Notes under the pieces: generated by a model
Told to the model about the DNA's origin: nothing
The model's input: the letters and a program-made list of their open reading frames with translations, nothing else
The model's database searches: none
Shown here: one piece after another, positions 18,551-28,600 of the stretch
Layout of the letters: each line of letters starts with the position of its first letter
How positions within the stretch are numbered: the stretch's first letter is position 1
From: Corynebacterium dentalis
Lineage (GTDB): Bacteria; Actinomycetota; Actinomycetes; Mycobacteriales; Mycobacteriaceae
Reading direction: 5' to 3'
DNA length: 64,000 nt
Assembly (NCBI RefSeq): GCF_900232865.1
Contig: NZ_OCTS01000002.1
Location: forward strand, 186,001 to 250,000
Position numbers and translations under genes: made by a program

Positions 18551-20151
18551 TGCCCACTCCTTGCGATAGGAACCGCGTTCGCACTAGTTGCCAACTCCAC
18601 TTCCATGTCCACATCAACTCCCGCGCTGACCCAGATGTCTGGAGTCCACGTTTCTGATGCGGGCGCAGTTTCCGGTGTGACCGGTTCTGGCGCTGCCTCC
18701 GCTGGCTGCTGCACTTCTTGCTGTGGAACCTCTGTTACTTGATTGACTGGTTCATCATTTACCGACTCATCAACCGCAGGTGCCTGGCCAGTGTTGTCCA
18801 CACTGTCTGGCTCAATGGGATCCGGTACCGTCACGGCACCCTCAGGCACGGACGGCTGCTTACTCTTATCGAACCCTTCTGGAGGAACGTCTTCACCGGT
18901 GACATCCTCTGGACGTTTTGCGATGGCAGGCTCTGTGTTGTCCGCGCATTCGGGTTCAGGGCCCACGGGCTCGGCACAAGGTTCCGGCTCTGTCTTTGGT
19001 TCCGGTTCATCACAGACTGGCTGTTCAGGACACTCAGGTTGAGAGTTGTTCACCGGTTCAAGGGTCGGGTACTCTACCGTCGAAGGACTCTCCGGCGGGC
19101 ACAGTGCAGCGTCCATTGAGCTGATGAACTCTCCGACGGCGCTGCCCGCCACACTCGCGGCCACATTGAGGCTGGCGTTGAAGTTGGCATTGACATTCGC
19201 GTTGAGATTTTGCGCAACCTCACAGGCCTGAGCTGGTGCCACAACAGTCTGAGCCGATCCCGCGCACGAAGTATCGACAACGGCCGGCGCAGGCGCCGAA
19301 GTCGACGAAGCGGGATGAGAATTCACCGGTGGCCTGTCGGACAAGTCTGAACTAGAAGTAGTGCTCGGACACGGCGCGGGATCAGCGGTCGGAGTGGATG
19401 CTAATGTGACGCCCTCCTCACACTCCGGTGTGGCAGCCGGCGGCTCTTCCACCACGGGTGTGGGCTTCGCGCAATCCGTAGCAGCTGGTTCCACGCTTTG
19501 TTGTCCATCGCAACCGCAGTCGCGGTCATCCACGGGCGTGGGAGCTGGCGCAGGGTCGGGTGCAGAGCTCACGCAGACTGGAGTCTGTGCTGATCCACAT
19601 TGCGCCGCCGGTGCATGATCGTTAATCAACACATCGAGCATGCCCTCCAGCGAGATATTTCGAGAGCTCAACAACCGCTCCACTACCCCGGTTGCCATCT
19701 GCACCAGAGGCTGGGAAAGCAACGCTCCCTGCACCGGTCCGGCGAAGGCCTTGGCTGCATCCACTGCGCGCGCAGTTGCCGTGCACATCTGGGCGACCGT
19801 CTGGGCACACTGGTCGTCAATCCTTTGCAACCCATCAGTAGCGATTTCTACTGCTTGGCAGCTACTGGCCACCTGGTCCTCATGTCCGCATTGCTCCTGG
19901 ACCGCCTTGGTCACCGCCTGCTGCGGGCGATCCTGTCCGATGCCATTGAGAAAGCCATCCACCACGTTGGTTACATCGGTCTCGAGTACCTGACGAGAGG
20001 CTTCGCCCAGGCACTGACGGATAGCCGGAATATCCAAACCGTGGGTGAAGCTCGCAGCCACTCGGCACGCCACCGTGGCACCACCCGCAGCCTCCAGCTG
20101 AGTCAAACTTTCCGAGACGTGAGCACTATTTGTGGGTGCAGCCATCATCAT
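18544..20151 (-). CDS. Cysteine- and proline-rich protein, Rv3439c-like position
   Basis: A 535-residue protein without a recognisable domain. Residues 1-165 are helical and Ala/Gln-rich with six cysteines. The middle is Pro/Ala/Thr/Ser-rich with eight more. A short stretch near 325-350 repeats N-x-N-A (NLNANVNANFNASLN), and the rest is Glu/Pro-rich and ends TWTPDIWVSAGVDVDMEVEL. I count 20 cysteines, the last near residue 410, and no signal peptide or membrane helix. It starts inside the stop of the EspC-like gene (ATGA) with GGGAGG upstream. In M. tuberculosis the same slot holds the Ala/Pro-rich Rv3439c. Export through the nearby type VII system is an inference from disulfide potential and context. 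Confidence 0.75.
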   Translation of the reverse strand: MMMAAPTNSAHVSESLTQLEAAGGATVACRVAASFTHGLDIPAIRQCLGEASRQVLETDVTNVVDGFLNGIGQDRPQQAVTKAVQEQCGHEDQVASSCQAVEIATDGLQRIDDQCAQTVAQMCTATARAVDAAKAFAGPVQGALLSQPLVQMATGVVERLLSSRNISLEGMLDVLINDHAPAAQCGSAQTPVCVSSAPDPAPAPTPVDDRDCGCDGQQSVEPAATDCAKPTPVVEEPPAATPECEEGVTLASTPTADPAPCPSTTSSSDLSDRPPVNSHPASSTSAPAPAVVDTSCAGSAQTVVAPAQACEVAQNLNANVNANFNASLNVAASVAGSAVGEFISSMDAALCPPESPSTVEYPTLEPVNNSQPECPEQPVCDEPEPKTEPEPCAEPVGPEPECADNTEPAIAKRPEDVTGEDVPPEGFDKSKQPSVPEGAVTVPDPIEPDSVDNTGQAPAVDESVNDEPVNQVTEVPQQEVQQPAEAAPEPVTPETAPASETWTPDIWVSAGVDVDMEVELATSANAVPIARSGQW

Positions 20152-20450
20152 CGCCCACCTCCCAAAGCCACAGCGTTCGTTGCATCGGCAGCGTCCACTA
20201 CATCCGCCAGCCGGTGAGCATCGCGTCCCGCTGCAGCCAACCTTCCAGCGTGTGCCACACGTACATCGTGCCCCTTATCCACCAGCTCTTTGAGCCGCGC
20301 ACCAGCCCCCTGCAAGCCCACGCCGAATGCGGCAAGAGGTACATGCGGACGATGCGCCGCCAAGACACTCGCCCACTGCTCTTGCTGCGCACGCAGCTTC
20401 TCTGCGCCCTCGCGCACCACTGTCGGATCAGTAGTAATTCCGTTCCCCAC
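20148..20450 (-). CDS. EspC/WXG100-like small helical protein, Rv3440c-like position
   Basis: A 100-residue, cysteine-free helical protein. It begins GNGITTDPTVVREGAEKLRAQQ-like (first part GNGITTDPTVVREGAEKL), has a central turn FGVGLQGAG, and a second helix RVAHAGRLAAAGRDAHRLADVVDAAD. This pattern of helix, glycine turn and helix with spaced acidic residues resembles EspC-type (DUF2580) type VII substrates. GTG at 20450 is chosen because AAAGGGG lies eight bases upstream; a frame to 20498 is possible. It is the first gene of a coupled trio running to 18260. The M. tuberculosis gene at this position is Rv3440c. Family assignment is by pattern only. Confidence 0.65.
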   Translation of the reverse strand: MGNGITTDPTVVREGAEKLRAQQEQWASVLAAHRPHVPLAAFGVGLQGAGARLKELVDKGHDVRVAHAGRLAAAGRDAHRLADVVDAADATNAVALGGGR

Positions 20451-20527
20451 CAGCTCATCCCCTTTGAACCGCCCAATGATTACCAAACCTTTGGTCACAT
20501 CTGACTACCACCAGACAGAAAAAGTTC

Positions 20528-20584
20528 ATCGGCCCTTTCAACTGGTCACTGGCAATGCAGTGTCACGAGTTGAAAGGGCCGATG
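20528..20584 (-). terminator. Strong terminator after glmM
   Basis: A perfect 17-bp stem (minus strand CATCGGCCCTTTCAACT and its complement) has a further inner stem CACTG/CAGTG. It is followed on the minus strand by AACTTTTTCTG. It separates glmM from the EspC-like trio, so the trio needs its own promoter, presumably between 20451 and 20527. Confidence 0.88.
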
Positions 20585-20606
20585 TTTGGCGTCGAGAAAA
20601 AGAGTG

Positions 20607-21950
20607 CTAGACCTGCGCAACCACGGCGGACAACTGGCCGGCGATGCGGCGAGCGGTCGTGGAATCGGAGGCCTCCACCATCACGCGGAACAACTCCTCG
20701 GTGCCGGAGGGTCGCAGCAACACACGGCCGGTCTCGCCGAGCTCCTCCTCAGCAGCGGCAATCGCTTCCTTAACCTGCGGAGAATCAGCGATCATGGACT
20801 TGTCCGCCACCGGCACGTTGATCAGGGTCTGCGGCAGCACGGACATCACGCTGGCCAGCTCGCCGAGGGACTTGCCGGTCGATGCCATGCGCGCCATCAG
20901 AGACAGACCGGTCAGGGTACCGTCGCCGGTGGTGCCGTGCTCAGGAATGACGATGTGGCCGGACTGCTCGCCACCCAAGGAGAAATCACCAGCGCGCAGG
21001 TCAGCCAGCACGTAGCGATCGCCCACTGAGGTCTCGCGCAGCACGATGCCTTGCTCCTTCATCGCCAGCTTCAGCCCCAGGTTGGACATCACGGTGGCCA
21101 CGAGCGTGTTCTTCTTTAGCTCGCCATCTTCCTTCATGGCCATGGCGAGGATGGCCATGATCTGGTCGCCGTCCACCACGTTGCCCTCGGAATCGACAGC
21201 TAGGCAGCGGTCCGCATCGCCATCGTGAGCCAGGCCGATATCAGCGCCGTGCTCCTGAACCGCCTGCTGCACTACCTCGATGTGCGTGGAGCCCACGCCC
21301 TCGTTGATGTTGAAGGCGTTGGGGCGGTCGTGGATGGCGATGACCTCCGCGCCCGCGTTCCGGTAAGCCGAAGGTGCGGCCTTGTATGCAGCACCATTGG
21401 CGCAGTCCACCACCACGCGAATTCCGTCCAATGGGGTCGGCACGGCGTTATGCAGGTGGGAAAGGTAGCGCTCCAACGCGTCTTCGGATTCGTCGATGAT
21501 GCGTCCGATCCCCGCGCCCGTGGGGCCTTGCTCCGGCAGTTCCAGCATGAAGGACTCGATCTCGTCCTCCACGTAGTCTTCCAACTTGTGCCCGCCGGCT
21601 GCGAAGAACTTGATGCCGTTATCTGGCATGGGGTTGTGCGAGGCGGAGATCATCACGCCCATGTCCGCGCCGAAGGCGTCCGTGAGATAAGCCACGGCTG
21701 GGGTGGGCAGAATGCCCACGTTGAGCACGTCCACTCCCTGCGAGGACATACCCGCTGCCAGCGCTGCGGTGAGCATTTCGCCGGAGACTCGAGGGTCGCG
21801 TCCCACCACGGCGGTCGGTCGCCGGTTGCCTTTGCCCTCGTGGTCTACGAGCACGCGCGCTGCGGCCGCGCCAAGCTTCATTGCCAGTGGCGCGGTGAGT
21901 TTATCGTTAGCTAGGCCGCGCACTCCGTCGGTTCCGAACAGTCTTCCCAT
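20607..21950 (-). CDS. glmM: Phosphoglucosamine mutase
   Basis: Interconverts glucosamine 6-phosphate and 1-phosphate for UDP-GlcNAc synthesis. The 447-residue protein starts [15 protein letters not shown]. It has the phosphoserine loop [17 protein letters not shown] (active serine in SASHNP), the metal loop [13 protein letters not shown], the sugar loop GGEQSGHI, and the C-terminal [15 protein letters not shown]. It lies immediately downstream of rpsI, as in mycobacteria. Confidence 0.96.
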   Translation of the reverse strand: MGRLFGTDGVRGLANDKLTAPLAMKLGAAAARVLVDHEGKGNRRPTAVVGRDPRVSGEMLTAALAAGMSSQGVDVLNVGILPTPAVAYLTDAFGADMGVMISASHNPMPDNGIKFFAAGGHKLEDYVEDEIESFMLELPEQGPTGAGIGRIIDESEDALERYLSHLHNAVPTPLDGIRVVVDCANGAAYKAAPSAYRNAGAEVIAIHDRPNAFNINEGVGSTHIEVVQQAVQEHGADIGLAHDGDADRCLAVDSEGNVVDGDQIMAILAMAMKEDGELKKNTLVATVMSNLGLKLAMKEQGIVLRETSVGDRYVLADLRAGDFSLGGEQSGHIVIPEHGTTGDGTLTGLSLMARMASTGKSLGELASVMSVLPQTLINVPVADKSMIADSPQVKEAIAAAEEELGETGRVLLRPSGTEELFRVMVEASDSTTARRIAGQLSAVVAQV

Positions 21951-22030
21951 AGCCTCACAGCATACCCACCACGGTGGGTGGTTTTGCGCAATGTGGGCAA
22001 TGCGGGGACTGTGTTGGGCCTAGCAACGGC

Positions 22031-22083
22031 GAAACCGCCCCCACCTTCGCAGCAATGCAGCTGTGAAGTGTGGAAGCGGTTTC
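22031..22083 (-). terminator. Structured hairpin between rpsI and glmM
   Basis: GAAACCGC pairs with GCGGTTTC across 37 bases that contain further pairing (CAGC/GCTG and CACTTC/GAAGGTG). There is no U-tract. It may be a weak terminator or an mRNA-processing structure after the rplM-rpsI transcript. Confidence 0.45.
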
Positions 22084-22149
22084 CTTTCCGACTGCGGTGG
22101 CATCTTTGTTTCGACGCCATGCTGACGGAAATCCAGCGTGATAAGTGAA

Positions 22150-22701
22150 TCAGCGCTTGGAGTACTGCGGGGCACGACGTGCCTTGTGCAGACCGGCCTT
22201 CTTACGCTCGACGGCACGTGCGTCGCGAGTCAGGAAGCCAGCCTTCTTCAGGGCGCCACGCTCTTCTGGGTTGTACTTGTTCAGAGCGCGAGCGATTGCC
22301 AGGCGGAATGCGCCGGCCTGGCCGGATGGGCCACCGCCCTTGAGGTTTGCGACGATGTCGAACTGGCTGTCGCGATCAAGCAGCACCAGTGGTGCCTTGA
22401 TCAGCTGCTGGTGCAGCTTGTTAGGGAAGTAATCCTCCAGGGTGCGACCGTTGCAGATGAACTGGCCGGAGCCCTGCACCATGCGGACGCGAACGACAGC
22501 TTCCTTACGGCGGCCGACGGTCTGGATGGTTCCCTCGTACAGAACTGGAGCAGCCTGAACTTCTTCCTCAGCGGATTCGGTTGCTACGGCATCGCCGATG
22601 GAAGCGACGAACTCTTCGTTGACTGCGTCAGCGGCGGTGTACTCGCCTTCGAAGTTGTCGGTGTTCTCGACGGTTTCGTTGTTCTCGTTGTAATCAGCCA
22701 T
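22150..22701 (-). CDS. rpsI: 30S ribosomal protein S9
   Basis: The 183-residue S9 has a normal C-terminal domain: [36 protein letters not shown], and the basic tail [12 protein letters not shown] that reaches the decoding centre. It is preceded by an acidic 50-residue extension ([21 protein letters not shown] and on). Such acidic extensions are common in actinobacterial S9. Its start overlaps the rplM stop (TAATG). Confidence 0.97.
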   Translation of the reverse strand: MADYNENNETVENTDNFEGEYTAADAVNEEFVASIGDAVATESAEEEVQAAPVLYEGTIQTVGRRKEAVVRVRMVQGSGQFICNGRTLEDYFPNKLHQQLIKAPLVLLDRDSQFDIVANLKGGGPSGQAGAFRLAIARALNKYNPEERGALKKAGFLTRDARAVERKKAGLHKARRAPQYSKR

Positions 22702-23144
22702 TACTGTGCCACCTGCTTGATCTCGTAGGTCTCAGGCTTCTGAGCCTGGAGGTTGTGCTCCGAACCGGCGAAGACGCGAAGCTTCTTGATGGAAGCGCGG
22801 GACAGCTTGTTGTGTGGCATCATGCCGCGGATTGCTTCTTCCACGACGCGCTCTGGGTGCAGCTCCAGGGAGCGACCGAGGGTCATGGACTTCAGGCCAC
22901 CGGGGTAGCCGGAGTGGCGGTAGCGCATTTCGCGCTCGCGCTTGTTGGACGAGATGTGAACCTTGTCAGCGTTGATGATGATGACGTTGTCACCGCAGTC
23001 AACGTTTGGTGCGTAGGAAGGCTTCTTCTTGCCGCGCAGCAGGTCAGCTGCGGTAACGGCAAGACGGCCCAGCACCACATCAGTGGCGTCGATGACGTAC
23101 CACTTACGGGTAATGTCACCGCTCTTTGGGTGGAAAGTAGTCAC
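22701..23144 (-). CDS. rplM: 50S ribosomal protein L13
   Basis: 147 residues from [19 protein letters not shown] through [19 protein letters not shown] and [16 protein letters not shown] to [19 protein letters not shown]. The GTG at 23144 follows AAGGAG by six bases, so the longer frame to 23345 is not used. The 273 bases between this start and the esx gene at 23418 contain a leader without an obvious terminator or known ribosomal-protein motif. Confidence 0.97.
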   Translation of the reverse strand: MTTFHPKSGDITRKWYVIDATDVVLGRLAVTAADLLRGKKKPSYAPNVDCGDNVIIINADKVHISSNKREREMRYRHSGYPGGLKSMTLGRSLELHPERVVEEAIRGMMPHNKLSRASIKKLRVFAGSEHNLQAQKPETYEIKQVAQ

Positions 23145-23417
23145 GTGGGACTCCTTGGTCTTGTTGGAACTGCCAGCCAGGCGCTGCTCCCGTGAGAAAA
23201 AGTATCTGATCAGGCAATACGTGATGGATTTCACGGTCTGTCCGTGGCGGCCGGTTGTGACCCACGGACAGGGGATCTCACCGTGTGGTGAGCTCGCAAC
23301 CTGATAAATATTACCCATGCTGGGGGGATAGACAAAATCCCCCAAGCAGGACGCTTGAGGGATAAAAATGGCGCAGTTCGCTGATCAACCGCACCGCTGA
23401 TCGCTAATGCAGGTGTT

Positions 23418-23699
23418 CTATGCCCAGCTGTTTGCAGCGTTGGTGTTGATCTGGCTCATACGGTCATTGGATTCACGAACCGCACGGGAAACCTCGCCGA
23501 GGACCACGTTGAGATCCTGCGCGCTGTTATCCCACTTCTTCTGAGCTGCTTGGTAGGACGTCGCGGATTCGCCTTCCCACTCCGCAACCAGTGGCTGCAG
23601 GTCACTCTTGAGATCTTCCAAAATTCCGTTGATGCGTTGTGAGGTGCTGTTGATATCGTCTGCTGCCTGGCCGATGCTGGCGAAGTTGTAGTGAATCAT
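23418..23699 (-). CDS. WXG100 protein (EsxT/EsxA-type)
   Basis: A 93-residue type VII secretion substrate with two helices around the WXG turn (WEGES near residue 44), starting IHYNFASIGQAADDINS. The C-terminal part has the helical DRMSQINTNAANSW, compatible with the Y/W-x3-D/E-type export tail seen in family members only loosely. The ATG at 23699 follows AAGGAG by nine bases. Its partner is the WXG100 protein at 23822, 122 bases upstream. In ESX-4 loci of M. tuberculosis the equivalents are esxT and esxU between rplM and Rv3446c. Family members pair as 1:1 helical heterodimers. Confidence 0.88.
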   Translation of the reverse strand: MIHYNFASIGQAADDINSTSQRINGILEDLKSDLQPLVAEWEGESATSYQAAQKKWDNSAQDLNVVLGEVSRAVRESNDRMSQINTNAANSWA

Positions 23700-23821
23700 G
23701 ATGTTGTCTCCTTGAGAAGTGTGGAATGTGAAGTTGTGCAAACTCTGCGGACACCTTTGGCCCGATAGCTCTCGTTGTCTATGCCGGCCACCGGTCGCTC
23801 GTAATGCCCGTTTTCAGCTGA

Positions 23822-24109
23822 CTAGCTGTTAAATGCGGACGCGTTTTCCGTTTCGGTCTCGTCGAAACCAGCAGCATTGGCGCGGAGGTTTTCCGCGATG
23901 CTGTTCAGTGCTTCACGCAGCTGACGAGCATCGTCATTCCACCGCTGCATCAGTCCAGCGAAGGAGTGCTGCGCGTCACCCTTCCAACTCGCAGCCACGT
24001 CATCCACCACTCCCTGCAGGCGACGGAGCTCGCCTTGGACGTCTTCATTCACGCGGTCCACATTGCTGGCCGCATTGTTCATCGTCTGAATGTCTGTCTT
24101 AAAACTCAC
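23822..24109 (-). CDS. WXG100 protein (EsxU/EsxB-type)
   Basis: A 95-residue WXG100 protein: N-terminal helix TDIQTMNNAASNVDRVNEDV, turn SWKGD near residue 42, second helix ALNSIAENLRANAAGFDETE. Three residues between aromatic and acid (F-D-E-T-E) resemble the type VII export tail, but a clear YxxxD/E is not present. It lies directly downstream of the Rv3446c-like gene across a 209-base gap, which likely contains the esx promoter. Confidence 0.88.
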   Translation of the reverse strand: MSFKTDIQTMNNAASNVDRVNEDVQGELRRLQGVVDDVAASWKGDAQHSFAGLMQRWNDDARQLREALNSIAENLRANAAGFDETETENASAFNS

Positions 24110-24318
24110 GATGTGCCTCCCCTAAAGGTCAATCTTGAATGTTCTCTGCGGCAACTTCCGATGCCGACCTTTGCCGTGATTCCCACCTGAGCGCCATCTA
24201 GAGAATTTCTTAATGCTCCAAAGGCTTCCCACGCGTCCCCCACAAGGCAATAAGACTCCACACCAGAATAAAAGGTTCACGATTAGCGGATTTTTCTAAG
24301 CACATCCACGATCTGATG

Positions 24319-25653
24319 CTACTGACGTTCAGGGTCTATCCCCGCGTACTGAACTGCTGTATCGCAAGCCCGGAGCCTATCCCCTGTCACTTCCCGGAAT
24401 TGGCATCCCACGGAAATTTGATGACCGTCCTTGAGACGAACGTGCCACAACGTGGTGGATTCCGGATAGACCTCCTCATAGCTCACGGGAGCCCGCCCCG
24501 CTATCCGAATTCCCTGCATTCCTTGCAGCTGATTCAGGACAGCGTTATCCATTTCCTGTTGCGTGGTCAAGGGGGTGGGTACTGCAGAAACCAGCACTCT
24601 CATGTCCGGATCAGAGGACATGAATTCCTCGCGCTGTGCCGTAGCACCGGATCTCGTCCATCCCGGTGCATCCATCTTCACCGGAATCTGTGCTCGTTCC
24701 GCGGATGCCGTAACCACCTGGTCTCCGGCCACTCGCTGCTCTCTCCACGGCTGTGGCTGTTGCGCACTAGCGGAATCCGACGGAGCGGCAGCCGGTTCTG
24801 ACCTCTCTGAACTCGTCACGCCACCTGTCGCCGCGTCTTCTGGCTCTGTAATCATTTGGGAATTTTGCGCTTCCTCCACTGATGAGCCAGCGCCACTGTG
24901 CATGACAGCGACGATCGTTCCCACACCCACCAAACACAAAACAACCGCCGCAGCAGCCACAGCGATGCGCAGCAGATTTTTGTCCCTAGCGCCCCTATTC
25001 AACGGCTCAATGCAAGACTTTTCAGAGCCAGCACGCTCTTGATTCGCCAGTGGTTCGTCGGTCACCACCTGCCGCACCTGCTCTTTCGGAACTGCGGCAC
25101 CCGGTGCGGATTCAGTCTCCCTCACGCATTCGTGTTCCGCATCCCGCAAATCCGCAGCAATGCGCAGCACACTATCCACATCTAGCGTGCGGGCCCGCAT
25201 CCCCGTGCACCTCAGGTACTCGGCAATAGTGCTCGCGTGCATTCCGGCCACCACCACATCTGGCTCGCGCATTCCCACTCCCCACGGGAACTGAGTCCGG
25301 CCACCTGGCGCGTCAACCTGCGAATATTCCGGATTGGCTTTCCTCTGTTCCACCACATCCACCACCAATTCACGCAACATTTCCAGTCGCGCCAGCCCCA
25401 GCGCGCTCGTCCGGAATCGAGGTTCTCCCTCCCCCACCTGGAAAGGATCGGCTTCCACGGCTCCTGTTCCGCTCACTGTAAAGCCAGAAGATAAATCGGT
25501 GACAGTCAGTGCATGTACCAAGATGCCTGATTCCTGCAGCGCCACAGCTTTAGCCAAAATCCCCATGTCAGCTTTTTCCGAACGCGTGGTAACGGTCATT
25601 GTTTCATCCATCTTTCGGTGCTTTCCCCGCTCCATCGCAGCGCTTGTATTCAC
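24319..25653 (-). CDS. Type VII secretion-associated membrane protein (Rv3446c-like)
   Basis: A 444-residue single-pass protein. Residues 1-225 are cytosolic, with the actin-like or ESX-associated sequence PGGRTQFPWGVGMREPDVVVAG (key part GGRTQFPWGVGM). One membrane helix (LRIAVAAAAVVLCLVGVGTI) lies near 230-250, followed by a Ser/Glu/Pro-rich linker. The C-terminal periplasmic-type domain (about 325-444) contains WTRSGATAQREEF and VHVRLKDGHQISVGCQF-like elements. Position downstream of eccC and the layout match the Rv3446c family of ESX-4. The GTG start overlaps the eccC stop, so translation is coupled. Confidence 0.8.
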   Translation of the reverse strand: MNTSAAMERGKHRKMDETMTVTTRSEKADMGILAKAVALQESGILVHALTVTDLSSGFTVSGTGAVEADPFQVGEGEPRFRTSALGLARLEMLRELVVDVVEQRKANPEYSQVDAPGGRTQFPWGVGMREPDVVVAGMHASTIAEYLRCTGMRARTLDVDSVLRIAADLRDAEHECVRETESAPGAAVPKEQVRQVVTDEPLANQERAGSEKSCIEPLNRGARDKNLLRIAVAAAAVVLCLVGVGTIVAVMHSGAGSSVEEAQNSQMITEPEDAATGGVTSSERSEPAAAPSDSASAQQPQPWREQRVAGDQVVTASAERAQIPVKMDAPGWTRSGATAQREEFMSSDPDMRVLVSAVPTPLTTQQEMDNAVLNQLQGMQGIRIAGRAPVSYEEVYPESTTLWHVRLKDGHQISVGCQFREVTGDRLRACDTAVQYAGIDPERQ

Positions 25654-28600
25654 GACGCAGCCTCAACTCTTTCCACCTTGTTGGCACCCGGCATCGGAGT
25701 TGCGGCCACGTGCACGAGCCACGGCTCACGGTGAACGTAGATGGCGCGGCCAGGCTGGCGTCGACACAATTTCTGACCTGCAATGGAGCCATCCTCTCGA
25801 GGCGCGCTCAACAGTAACCACGCTGTTTGATCACGCATCGACTGCATCAACGGCTGGTAACTAGCGCGAGCAAAAGCACCGGACTTCCGCCCTAAAATCA
25901 CGTGCAAGCCGATATCCGCGGCATATGGCAGAAGGGGAATCAGACAGTCCAATCCAGGGTCAGCATCCGCATCATCGACCACCACAAACACTTCCGGCCC
26001 GTGCCACCAAGTACGCCGTGCCAGTTGCTCCGGAGTCACATCCGCCTGTGGGATCCGCTCCCGCAGAACGTGAACCCATTCCTGCAGCTGATTTCGGAAA
26101 TCCTCTGGGACGGCGTAGCCATCGTGGCCCAACAAACCTCGCCGTGCGTCGGTGATTAGGATCTTTTTCTCGACGCCAACCTGGCCATTCAACCCATCGA
26201 TCACCGCACGCAAAGCGGTAGTCACGCCGGCGCCGGACTGTCCCACAGCCACGAAGTGTGGAAAGGCCGCGTGGTCCCACACCACAGAGTCCAGTCGCGG
26301 ACCACCCATAGCGAACGCGTGGGTATCGACGTCCTGACGATTCAGCTCATCCGGAAGGATGCGCATTGCCAGGTTCGGCTCGCCGCGTTGGACAGAGACC
26401 ATTCGCCCGTGCTCGATGTCCTGGGCTGTTACCTCTGCGACCTGAATGTGTTTGCCGTGATGGGAGACTGCTCGGCCTGCCACATCGGGCAGACTGCGCT
26501 GTGCGTCACGAAAGTGAGCGTCCAATGCGGTCATCTTGAATTCGACGATGCCGGTCAACATGTCCCTCAGCGCAGGGCGGAAGTTCCATCGCAAAGCGGT
26601 GACCACCAGGTGCAGTCCGTGTTCCAGCCCGGTGGTGGCGAAGCGGATCACACGCTGATCTTCCTCGCCTAGTTGATCCACGCCATCGATCACGAGCAGC
26701 CGGGGACCTTCCATGAGCTCCACTTCATCCAGCAAGCGAGTGAGCTGGTCGGCGCCTGCAACGGCGGATACCTGTGGCAAGCGGGTGAGGTCCCGTAGCG
26801 AACCGCCGGGATCGAAAATGTAGATCGGTACTCCTGGACTCGAGAGCACTGTGCCCAGCACTAGGGCGCGCAAGAAGCTCGTCTTGCCAGTCCGCGGTTG
26901 CCCTACCACTGCCCAGTGGCGCCGTGACATGTCCACCGCATAGGGAATCTGCTGACCTTCAAATGGAAGATCTTCCAAAGCGACAAACGCCTGCATAGGT
27001 GAGCCTTCAGCGTTGACATCCCACGCACGCAGCCGATTCGGCAAGGGTGGGAGCCAAACTTGGTTGTGCGTCGGTGCAGCAAGCCTGTCGATCACTAAAT
27101 CCAAGGTGGTGCTGGTGGATTCCACTTCCGTTCCGAGACGACGAACCAGGCGCTGATCCCGGGGCAATTCCGGGCCGGATACATAGGCGGATTGGAAACG
27201 GGTGGCGTCATGCGCATACAAAATGGCCGCACCGGGCGTGGCAGGAAGTTCAAACGCGGCGGGTGACCCAATGAGGGCGCGAGATTCCGCAGCAGAAAAC
27301 GTCCGTAGCGCTATGCGATAGGAAAGATGGGATTCCAAGCCGCGCAGCCGCCCCTCTTCCAGCCGCTGGCTGGCCAACAGGAGATGCATACCCAGACTGC
27401 GCCCGAGGCGTCCGATCGCCGCGAACACCTCGGCAAACTCCGGGCGTGCGTGCAGAAGTTCCGAAAACTCATCTACCACGATAAACAGTGAGGGCATCTG
27501 CCCGGGGAACTGTGCGTTGAACTCACGTGCGGTGGTCAGATTGGCTGCTCGCAGCCGTTCTTGGCGCCGGTGCATTTCGCCCAGCAGTGAGTCCTGCATG
27601 CGATCGACCAGCCCAGCCTCGTCTGCAAGGTTGGTGATCACGGCGCTGGTGTGTGGAAGCCGTTCCATGCCCAGAAAGGACGCGCCGCCCTTGAAATCCA
27701 CCAGGATGAAATTGAGATTGAGGTGCGAATGGTTGTGAGCGAAGCTAATGACAATGCTCTTAAGGAGCTCTGATTTTCCGGAGCCCGTCGCGCCCACACA
27801 CAAGCCATGCGGGCCAATGCCGCCCAGCGCAGATTCCTTGATGTCCAGATACACCGGCGCGCCGGAATAGCCGATGGGCGCACGCAGATCTCCACCAGGC
27901 AATTCCAACAAGCTCGAAGATCCAGTCACGCGGGACCGCGACCGGCATATCTGCGCCAGTTCCACGTCAGATAGTTGATCCGCCACACCGAACGGAGCCC
28001 ACCCGTCCATCGTCCACGCCGCCATAACGCATCCCGCTGCTTCCTCTTCCACATGCAGAAGCAGCCCTTGACCTTTGGCAGTCTCCACCCATTCCGGCGA
28101 GGGATCCACCACAACAGCGCCGGATGTCACCGGATGTGCACCAGTACAAAAGCGCACCTTGTGCGGCCCGTCGTGCGGCAGCCACTCGTCATATGGGCCC
28201 TCGATGCTCAATGCATCCACGTCTTGAACCGCGACTTGGGCCTGCATAGCGTAAGCCAACCGTTGCGCACCAGGGCCAGTCAGCACCACGCAGTGAAAGC
28301 TGGAGAGGTCCACCGCGACAGGCGCTTCAATGGTGGCGTTTGCCAAGGCGAGGTCACGCAGGCTCATCGCGCATACCGGCTCTAAGTCCTCCGGAGGTGC
28401 AGAAATGGGGATCTCCAGTGGATCTTCCGGAGTTTGCACCGCGGTTCCCAGCCGCACCACCCCCGGCGCGGAAGATACCTGCGTATCCGTCACTAGGTGC
28501 GTCCACAGCGCGTGCGGGTTGGGATGGGATTCGGCCATCTTTTCCAGTTGCTCCGCCCGCGAGCGGCGCACCGAATCTTTGAGCGCGTCTAAGTGACGAT

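Noticed and set aside
24316..24801. Plus-strand frame opposite the Rv3446c-like gene
   Set aside because: Antisense shadow of a recognisable gene; no start signal and no domain.
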